A stretch of DNA of 11,274 nucleotides from CAIWCD01 sp043782365 (GTDB lineage Bacteria > Myxococcota > Myxococcia > Myxococcales > 40CM-4-68-19). The stretch is from positions 1 to 11,274 of the forward strand of contig JAYWAO010000414.1 of assembly GCA_043782365.1 (NCBI GenBank). Reading direction: 5' to 3'. Positions within the stretch are counted from its first letter, which is position 1. Every line of letters starts with the position of its first letter. The position numbers were made by a program, and so were the translations under genes. A model generated the notes under the pieces. It saw nothing but the letters and a program-made list of their open reading frames with translations. It was not told the origin of the DNA and searched no databases. Shown here piece by piece: positions 5,570-11,274 of this stretch.

Positions 5570-7414
5570 GTGGCACACCAGATCGAGAGCGCAACCGAGG
5601 CGGGGACGACCCCCGCGCTGTCCCCAGCGAAGCCGCTGGAGCCCGCGCCCGGGCCCGCCGTCCGCACCGGCTCGCAGTTGATGTGGGAGGCGCTGGTCCG
5701 CGAAGGGGTCGAGGTGGTCTTCGGCTATCCGGGCGGCGCGATCATGCCCGCCTACGACGCGATGCCCGCCTACCCGATCCGCCATGTGCTGGTCCGCCAC
5801 GAGCAGGGCGCCGCGCACATGGCCGACGGCTACGCGCGCGCTTCGGGCCGGGTAGGCGTCGCGGTCGCCACCTCAGGGCCGGGCGCGACCAATCTGGTGA
5901 CGGGCATCGCCACTGCCATGCTCGACTCGGTGCCCACCGTCTTCATCACGGGCCAGGTCGCCTCGCCGGGCCTCGGCACCGACGCCTTCCAGGAGATCGA
6001 CACCACGGGTATTACACTTCCGATCACCAAGCACAACTACCTGGTGACGCGCGCCGAGGAGATCCCGGGCGTCTTGCGCGAGGCGTTCCACGTCGCCGCC
6101 TCGGGGCGGCCCGGGCCGGTGCTGGTGGACATCACCAAGGACGCGCTGCAGGCCAGCGTCCCGCTCGTCCCGGTGGGACCGCCCGCGCGCCCGCGCCACT
6201 TGCCGCGCCGCACGCCCCTGGCGGCCGAGCTGGAGCGGGCCACCCAGCTCATCTCCGAGGCGAAGTGGCCGCTCATCTTCGCGGGCCACGGCGTGATGAT
6301 GGCCGACGCGATGCAGGAGCTCGTCGCCTTCGCCGAGAAGACCGACATCCCGGTGGCGCAGACGCTGCTCGGGCTGGGCGGCTTCCCGGCCACCCACCAC
6401 CTCTCGCTCGGCATGATGGGGATGCACGGCGAGGCGTGGGTGAACCAGGCGATCCAGCAGTGCGACCTGATCATCGCCCTCGGCATGCGCTTCGACGACC
6501 GGGTGACGGGCAACCTGCGCACCTACGCGGTCAACGCGAAGAAGATCCACGTCGAGATCGACCCCGCCGAGATCGACAAGAACGTCAAAGTCGATGTCCC
6601 GCTGCTCGGCGACGTCGGCGAGTGCCTGCGGGCGCTGCTCACCCGCGTGCCGCGCGGCGACCGCTCCTCGTGGCGCGCGCACATCGGCAAGCTCAAGGGC
6701 GACGCCTCGGTGCGCGACATCGTGGCGCTGCCTGACGAAGGCCGCCTGCACGCCGCGCACGTCATCCACGACCTCTGGAAGATCACCGAGGGCAACGCGC
6801 TGGTGGTCAGCGACGTCGGCCAGCACCAGATGTGGGAGGCCCAGTACTACAAGCACGACCACCCGCGGAAGCTGATCACCTCGGGCGGCCTCGGCACCAT
6901 GGGGTTCGCGCTGCCGGCCGCCATCGGCGCGCGCTTCGCCAAACCCCACGACGACATCTGGGTGGTGGTCGGCGACGGCGGATTTCAAATGACGGCTTGC
7001 GAATTGTCGACGGCCGCGCAGGAGGGCGTGAAGGTCAATGTCGCCATCATCAACAACGGCTTTCTCGGCATGGTGCGGCAGTGGCAGCAGTTCTTCTACG
7101 GCGGCCGCTATGTCGCGACCCCGCTGCGCTCCCCTGACTTCGTCAAGCTCGCCGAGGCGCACGGGCTCGCCGGTCGCCGCGTCGAGAAGCGGGCCGACGT
7201 CGCCGCGGCGGTGGCCTGGGCGCGGGCCGAGAAGGGCACCGTGGTGCTCGACTTCCGCGTCGAGGGCGAGGACAGCGTCTACCCGATGGTGCCGGCCTCC
7301 GCCGACCTGCACGCGATGATCCGCCGCCCGGCCCCTGCGCTCGCAGGACCTCCCGGTCCCGGCGGTCCGGCCCCCACCCACTCCGCGATCCAGGAGACTC
7401 CCGATGACCCCTGA
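5570..7414 (+). CDS. ilvB: Acetohydroxyacid (acetolactate) synthase, large catalytic subunit
   Basis: This ThDP- and FAD-dependent enzyme condenses two pyruvates to 2-acetolactate, or pyruvate with 2-oxobutyrate to 2-aceto-2-hydroxybutyrate, the first common step of Val, Leu and Ile synthesis. With GTG 5570 the protein has 614 residues, slightly longer than usual. The N-terminal ThDP domain has YPGGAIMPAYDA and catalytic Glu78 in RHEQGAAHMADGYAR. The central FAD-binding domain contains GMRFDDRVTG. The C-terminal ThDP domain has the Mg-ThDP motif GDG (468-470) through Asn495-Asn496, then GMVRQWQQFFYGGRY. A Pro/Ala-rich stretch of about 35 residues at the N-terminus and a similar tail of about 30 at the C-terminus flank the core and look non-catalytic. 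The gene follows the attenuator and overlaps ilvN by 11 bp, so the two subunits are probably translationally coupled. Confidence 0.96.
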   Translation: MAHQIESATEAGTTPALSPAKPLEPAPGPAVRTGSQLMWEALVREGVEVVFGYPGGAIMPAYDAMPAYPIRHVLVRHEQGAAHMADGYARASGRVGVAVATSGPGATNLVTGIATAMLDSVPTVFITGQVASPGLGTDAFQEIDTTGITLPITKHNYLVTRAEEIPGVLREAFHVAASGRPGPVLVDITKDALQASVPLVPVGPPARPRHLPRRTPLAAELERATQLISEAKWPLIFAGHGVMMADAMQELVAFAEKTDIPVAQTLLGLGGFPATHHLSLGMMGMHGEAWVNQAIQQCDLIIALGMRFDDRVTGNLRTYAVNAKKIHVEIDPAEIDKNVKVDVPLLGDVGECLRALLTRVPRGDRSSWRAHIGKLKGDASVRDIVALPDEGRLHAAHVIHDLWKITEGNALVVSDVGQHQMWEAQYYKHDHPRKLITSGGLGTMGFALPAAIGARFAKPHDDIWVVVGDGGFQMTACELSTAAQEGVKVNVAIINNGFLGMVRQWQQFFYGGRYVATPLRSPDFVKLAEAHGLAGRRVEKRADVAAAVAWARAEKGTVVLDFRVEGEDSVYPMVPASADLHAMIRRPAPALAGPPGPGGPAPTHSAIQETPDDP

Positions 7415-7997
7415 CCGTCCCGCCTCGCTGCGCCCCGGCCCGGGGCCGATGACGCCGCATACCTTCATCGTCTGGGTGGAGGACCGCCCCGGCGTGCTCA
7501 ACCGGATCGTCACGCTCTTCCGGCGGCGCGCCTACAACATCGACTCGCTCACCGTGGGCCGCACCGAGAAGCCCGGGGTCTCGCGGATCACGCTGGTGGC
7601 GCAGGCCGACAACCACACCGCGCGCCACCTGGAGGCGAACCTCTACAAGATCGTCGACGTGCTGGCGGTGGAGGACGTCACCAGCCAGGCGTCGGTGATC
7701 CGCGAGATGGCCTTCGTCAAGCTGACGGGCAAGCACCGCGCCGAGGTGATGCAGCTGTGCGAGGTCTTCCGCGCCCGCGTGGTGGACCTCGCGCCCGGCG
7801 CGGTGACCATCGAGGGCACGGGCTCGCAGGAGAAGATCGACGGCCTGATCGAGGCGCTGCGGCCCTATGGCATCATCGAGCTGGTGCGCACGGGCGCGGT
7901 GGCCATCACCCGCGGGCTACCCGAGCAGGGCGCCGAGCAGGGCGCTGCCGCACCAGTGGCGCTCCTGCCCGAGCCCGCGCTGACCAAGGCTGGCTGA
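7404..7997 (+). CDS. ilvN: Acetohydroxyacid synthase, small regulatory subunit
   Basis: The 197-residue regulatory partner of IlvB stimulates catalysis and usually confers valine feedback inhibition. An ACT domain spans about residues 18-95 (FIVWVEDRPGVLNRIVTLFRR, then AYNIDSLTVG). The ALS small-subunit C-terminal domain spans about 97-175 (EMAFVKLTGKHRAEV to GIIELVRTGAVAITRG). Aligned by eye to E. coli IlvH, effector-site Gly14 and Asn29 correspond to Gly30 and Asn45, while Asn11 corresponds to Asp27. Valine sensitivity is therefore plausible but unproven. The C-terminus is an extra Ala/Pro-rich tail of about 26 residues. ATG 7404 is chosen because AGGAG (7392-7396) lies 7 nt upstream. Met16 (7449) sits closer to the conserved domain but lacks such a site. 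It overlaps the end of ilvB by 11 bp. Confidence 0.95.
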   Translation: MTPDRPASLRPGPGPMTPHTFIVWVEDRPGVLNRIVTLFRRRAYNIDSLTVGRTEKPGVSRITLVAQADNHTARHLEANLYKIVDVLAVEDVTSQASVIREMAFVKLTGKHRAEVMQLCEVFRARVVDLAPGAVTIEGTGSQEKIDGLIEALRPYGIIELVRTGAVAITRGLPEQGAEQGAAAPVALLPEPALTKAG

Positions 7998-8004
7998 TTG
8001 GTCA
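7981..8004 (+). repeat. 7-bp inverted repeat followed by a U-rich stretch between ilvN and leuA
   Basis: TGACCAA (7981-7987) and TTGGTCA (7998-8004) are perfect reverse complements with a 10-nt spacer that includes the ilvN stop. They are followed by TCTAATTTTAT, strikingly AT-rich for this genome. It looks like a weak intrinsic terminator or an mRNA-stability stem-loop and could reduce leuA expression relative to ilvBN. The stem has only 3 G-C pairs, so its strength is doubtful. Confidence 0.4.
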
Positions 8005-8066
8005 TCTAATTTTATCGACTTCCCATCTCCCAAACCGAACGCAAACGAAGCGCTGAGGAAGAACAA

Positions 8067-9674
8067 ATGCCGAGCCAGACGCCGAGCCAGCCAGTCCAGG
8101 TAGAGAAGTCAGAGAAGAACCGCGTCATCATCTTCGACACCACGCTGCGCGACGGCGAGCAGGCGCCCGGCGCGAGCATGACGCTGGCGCAGAAGCTCAA
8201 GGTGGCGACCGCGCTCGAGGCGCTGCAGGTGGACGTCATCGAGGCCGGCTTCCCGGCCGCCTCCGAGGGCGACTTCGAATCGGTGCGCGAGGTGGCCCGC
8301 CGCGTCCGCGGGGCAACGATTTGTGGCCTCGCCCGCGCCCACAAGAACGACATCGACAAGGCGTGGGGCGCGCTCTCCGAGGCAGCGAGGCCGCGCATCC
8401 ACGTCTTCCTCGCCACCAGCCCGATCCACCGGCAGTTCAAGCTGGAGCTCTCCAAGGAGGAGGTGGTCAGGCGCGCGGTCGAGGCGGTGATGCACGCCCG
8501 CTCGCTCTGCGCGGACATCGAGTTCTCCTGCGAGGACGCGGCCCGCACCGAGCCCGACTTCCTCGCCGAGGTGGTCGAGAAGGTCATCGAGGCCGGCGCG
8601 ACCACCATCAACATCCCCGACACGGTCGGGTACGCCATCCCCTTCCAGTTCGGCGGCGTCATCGAGGGCCTGCGCAAGACCGTGCGCAACATCGACAAGG
8701 CGATCTTGTCGGTGCATTGCCACGACGACCTCGGGCTCGCGGTCGCCAACTCGCTCTCGGCGGTGATGGCCGGCGCGCGGCAGGTCGAGTGCACGGTGAA
8801 CGGCGTCGGCGAGCGGGCCGGCAACTGCTCGCTGGAAGAAGTCGTGATGGCGCTGCGCACGCGCGCCGACGTCTTCGGCGTGCACACCAACGTCAAGACC
8901 GAGCAGCTCTTCACGGCGAGCCGCACCGTCTCGAAGGCGACCGGCTTCCTGGTGGCGCGCAACAAGGCGGTGGTCGGCGAGAACGCCTTCGCGCACGAGT
9001 CGGGCATCCACCAGCACGGGATGATCAAGAACTCGAGCACCTACGAGATCATCAAGCCCGAGGACGTCGGCTTCCGCGGCACCAACCTGGTGCTCGGCAA
9101 GCACTCGGGCCGCCACTCGCTGCGGCGGCGTCTCGAGGCGCTCGGCTACCACCTCACCGACGCCGAGCTGGACACGGTCTTCACCGGCTTCAAGGCGCTG
9201 GCAGATCGCAAGAAGGAGGTCTACGACGGCGACCTCGACGGGCTGGTCGAGGAGATCGGCAAGGGCGGCCCCGGCGGACGCTGGGAGCTGGTCTCGATCC
9301 ACGCCACCTCGGGCACCAACACCGCGCCGAGCGCCGCGGTCTGCCTGCAGCTGCGCGACGGGCGCAGGCTGGAGGACGCCGCCCTGGGCGACGGCCCCGT
9401 CGACGCGGTCTTCAAGGCGATCGAGCGCATCTGCGGAGTGAAGGTGACGCTGCGCAGCTTCCAGATCAACGCCAAGACCCCGGGCGAGGACGCGCAGGGC
9501 GAGGTGCTCATCGAGGTGGAGCACGAGGGCCGCACCTACGGCGGGCGCGGGCTCTCCACCGACATCGTGGTCGGCTCGGCGCAGGCGTTCCTCGAGGTGG
9601 TGAACCGCATCGCCGCTGCCCGTCCCCGCGCGCAGCTCGCCAGCGAGCGGGAGATCTTCTGTGGCGCAATCTGA
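8067..9674 (+). CDS. leuA: 2-isopropylmalate synthase
   Basis: This enzyme condenses acetyl-CoA with 2-oxoisovalerate to 2-isopropylmalate, the committed step of leucine synthesis, in the cytoplasm. The 535-residue length fits the bacterial LeuA type. The TIM-barrel domain begins with FDTTLRDGEQAPGASM (Arg28, Asp29, divalent-metal site) and carries HCHDDLGLAVANS (His217 and His219, metal ligands) and GIHQHG (313-318). ECTVNGVGERAGN lies shortly after the HCHDD motif, as expected. The C-terminal regulatory domain (about 400-525, starting near GRWELVSIHATSGTNTAP) is intact, so leucine feedback inhibition is expected from the family. ATG 8067 has GAGGAA (8055-8060) 6 nt upstream. A 69-bp AT-rich gap separates it from ilvN. 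Its end overlaps leuC by 14 bp. Citramalate or homocitrate synthase is less likely given leuC and leuD directly downstream. Confidence 0.96.
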   Translation: MPSQTPSQPVQVEKSEKNRVIIFDTTLRDGEQAPGASMTLAQKLKVATALEALQVDVIEAGFPAASEGDFESVREVARRVRGATICGLARAHKNDIDKAWGALSEAARPRIHVFLATSPIHRQFKLELSKEEVVRRAVEAVMHARSLCADIEFSCEDAARTEPDFLAEVVEKVIEAGATTINIPDTVGYAIPFQFGGVIEGLRKTVRNIDKAILSVHCHDDLGLAVANSLSAVMAGARQVECTVNGVGERAGNCSLEEVVMALRTRADVFGVHTNVKTEQLFTASRTVSKATGFLVARNKAVVGENAFAHESGIHQHGMIKNSSTYEIIKPEDVGFRGTNLVLGKHSGRHSLRRRLEALGYHLTDAELDTVFTGFKALADRKKEVYDGDLDGLVEEIGKGGPGGRWELVSIHATSGTNTAPSAAVCLQLRDGRRLEDAALGDGPVDAVFKAIERICGVKVTLRSFQINAKTPGEDAQGEVLIEVEHEGRTYGGRGLSTDIVVGSAQAFLEVVNRIAAARPRAQLASEREIFCGAI

Positions 9675-11109
9675 GCCGGCCGCCGTGCCGCGCACACTGC
9701 CATCGACGCTGTTCGGCCACATCTGGGAGTCGCACCAGGTGCGGGCGGAGACGGCCGACAGCCCAGCGGTGCTCTACGTCGACCTGCACCTCGTCCACGA
9801 GGTGACCTCGCCGCAGGCATTCACCGAACTACGCAACCGCGGGCTGCCCGTGCGGCGGACTGATCGCACGGTGGCCACCATGGACCACTCGACGCCCACG
9901 CTCCCGCGGGTGAACGGGAAGCTGAAGTTCTTCGATGGCGAAAACGAGGCGCAGGTGGACACGCTCCGCAGGAACTGCGCGGAGCACGGCATCGAGCTGC
10001 ACGCGCTGGGAGACGAAGGCCAGGGCATCGTCCACGTCATCGGACCCGAGCTGGGCCTCACCTGGCCCGGGTCCACCGTGGTCTGCGGCGACAGCCACAC
10101 CAGCACCCACGGCGCGTTCGGCGCGCTCGCCTTTGGCATCGGCACCAGCGAGGTGGGCTACGTGCTCGCCTCCCAGTGCGTCCTGCAGCGCCGGCCGAAG
10201 ACGCTCGAGGTGCGGGTCGAGGGCGGCGCTGAGAGCGGCGGCAAGCTCCCGCGCGGGGTCTTCGCCAAGGACCTGATCCTCGCCGTCATCGCCAAGATCG
10301 GCGTCGGCGGCGGCACGGGCCACGTCATCGAATTCACCGGCCCGGCCATCCGCGCCCTCTCGATGGAGGAGCGGATGACGGTCTGCAACATGTCGATCGA
10401 AGCCGGCGCGCGCGCGGGCCTGATCGCGCCCGACGAGACGACCTTCGCGTGGCTGAAGGGCCGTCCGCGCGCACCGCAGGGCGCGGCCTGGGACGCGGCA
10501 GTGGCGCAGTGGAGGACGCTGCGCAGCGACGAAGGGGCCGTGTTCGACAAGAGTGTTACTGTCAGCGTCGCCGACCTGCAGCCGATGATCACCTGGGGCA
10601 CCGACCCGGGGACCGGCGTGCCGGTGACCTCGAAGGTGCCGCAGCCCAAGGACGCCCGCGCCGAGAAGGCGCTGCGCTACCTGGGCCTGCAGGCGGGCGA
10701 GGCGCTGCTCGGCCACAAGATCGACGTGGTCTTCGTCGGCTCGTGCACCAACGGACGGCTCTCCGATCTGCGCGCAGCAGCCGATGTGCTGCGGGGCCGG
10801 AGGGTGGCGCCGCACGTGCGCGCGTTGATCGTGCCGGGGTCGGTGCAGGTGAAGCGGGCCGCCGAGGCAGAGGGCCTCGACCAGGTCTTCCGCGACGCTG
10901 GCGCCGAGTGGCGCGAGCCCGGCTGCTCGATGTGCCTGGGCATGAACGGCGACACCGTCGAGTCGGGGCAGACCAGCGTCTCCACCAGCAACCGCAACTT
11001 CGAGGGCCGCCAGGGCCCCGGCGCGCGGACGTTCCTCGCCAGCCCGGCCACCGCGGCGGCCTCGGCCGTGCGCGGGGCCATCGCCGATCCGCGGGAGGTG
11101 CTCTCGTGA
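9661..11109 (+). CDS. leuC: 3-isopropylmalate dehydratase (isomerase), large subunit
   Basis: The large subunit of the LeuCD heterodimer isomerises 2-isopropylmalate to 3-isopropylmalate through a [4Fe-4S] cluster, like aconitase. The protein has 482 residues, the usual size. The three cluster cysteines are visible: Cys362 in VGSCTNGR, and Cys422 and Cys425 in CSMCLGMN. Other family hallmarks are YVDLHLVHEVTSPQAF near residue 40, VCGDSHTSTHGAFGALAFGIGTSEV in the middle, and SNRNFEGRQGPGARTFLASP near the end. The start is GTG 9661, with GGGAG (9649-9653) 7 nt upstream. It overlaps leuA by 14 bp and leuD by 4 bp, so translation along leuA-leuC-leuD is likely coupled. Confidence 0.97.
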   Translation: MAQSEPAAVPRTLPSTLFGHIWESHQVRAETADSPAVLYVDLHLVHEVTSPQAFTELRNRGLPVRRTDRTVATMDHSTPTLPRVNGKLKFFDGENEAQVDTLRRNCAEHGIELHALGDEGQGIVHVIGPELGLTWPGSTVVCGDSHTSTHGAFGALAFGIGTSEVGYVLASQCVLQRRPKTLEVRVEGGAESGGKLPRGVFAKDLILAVIAKIGVGGGTGHVIEFTGPAIRALSMEERMTVCNMSIEAGARAGLIAPDETTFAWLKGRPRAPQGAAWDAAVAQWRTLRSDEGAVFDKSVTVSVADLQPMITWGTDPGTGVPVTSKVPQPKDARAEKALRYLGLQAGEALLGHKIDVVFVGSCTNGRLSDLRAAADVLRGRRVAPHVRALIVPGSVQVKRAAEAEGLDQVFRDAGAEWREPGCSMCLGMNGDTVESGQTSVSTSNRNFEGRQGPGARTFLASPATAAASAVRGAIADPREVLS

Positions 11110-11274
11110 GCGCACCGTCAGAGAGTCGCAAGCAGCGCGAGCCGTTCACCCGGCTCGCCTCCAGGACGGTGGTGGTCCCGCAGGCGAACATCGACACCGA
11201 CCAGATCATCCCGGCCCGGTTCCTCAAGACCACCTCGCGCGAGGGGCTGGGGCAGTCGCTCTTCCGCGACTGGC
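11106..11274 (+). CDS. leuD: 3-isopropylmalate dehydratase, small subunit (3' partial)
   Basis: This small (swivel-domain) subunit pairs with LeuC. Only the first 56 codons are inside the window; the frame is open at the edge. NIDTDQIIPARFLK (residues 28-41) is the family signature, and the final LFRDW also fits LeuD. The GTG start at 11106 shares GTGA with the leuC stop, and GGGAGG (11093-11098) lies 7 nt upstream. Confidence 0.93.
   Translation, partial: MSAPSESRKQREPFTRLASRTVVVPQANIDTDQIIPARFLKTTSREGLGQSLFRDW

Noticed and set aside
5873..7513. 546-codon reading frame on the - strand opposite ilvB and ilvN
   Set aside because: The translation is His/Arg/Asp-rich without any domain, and the + strand genes are certain. 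GC-bias shadow.
8109..9722. 537-codon reading frame on the - strand opposite leuA
   Set aside because: The same shadow effect opposite a clear LeuA; no recognisable motif.

Overview
The window is very GC-rich, with G or C at most third codon positions. Together with a Ser/Thr kinase carrying WD40 repeats beside a sigma factor of the kind common in myxobacteria, this points to a chromosomal segment of a myxobacterium or close deltaproteobacterial relative (Myxococcota). The genus cannot be told from this sequence.

Left part (1-5130), signalling. A membrane Ser/Thr protein kinase opens the window. It is truncated at its 5' end, carries a zinc-finger-like N-terminus and ends in a WD40 propeller. 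It converges tail-to-tail with a sigma-70-family factor; their stop codons overlap in one CTAG. A 230-bp divergent spacer with repeats separates the sigma gene from a NarL/LuxR-type response regulator. A 99-bp inverted-repeat element of MITE or REP type starts one base after that regulator's stop codon.

Right part (5130-11274), branched-chain amino acid biosynthesis. A promoter region with two copies of a CATCGG inverted repeat precedes an unannotated 57-codon ORF. Its second half is packed with Val, Ile and Leu codons, including four consecutive CTT codons. Its RNA can fold as a complete attenuator: a pause hairpin, an antiterminator and a strong terminator. Then follow ilvB, ilvN, leuA, leuC and the start of leuD, all on the + strand and mostly overlapping. 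The likely logic is that scarcity of charged Leu, Val or Ile tRNA stalls the leader ribosome, the antiterminator forms, and the operon is transcribed.

ilvB and ilvN encode acetohydroxyacid synthase (catalytic and regulatory subunits). leuA encodes 2-isopropylmalate synthase; leuC and leuD encode isopropylmalate isomerase. ilvC is not between ilvN and leuA, where some genomes have it. The main result is the leader peptide and attenuator. Attenuation is a known mechanism, but this instance is easily missed because a long ilvB reading frame runs across it. No tRNA, rRNA, CRISPR array or intact transposase gene was seen.
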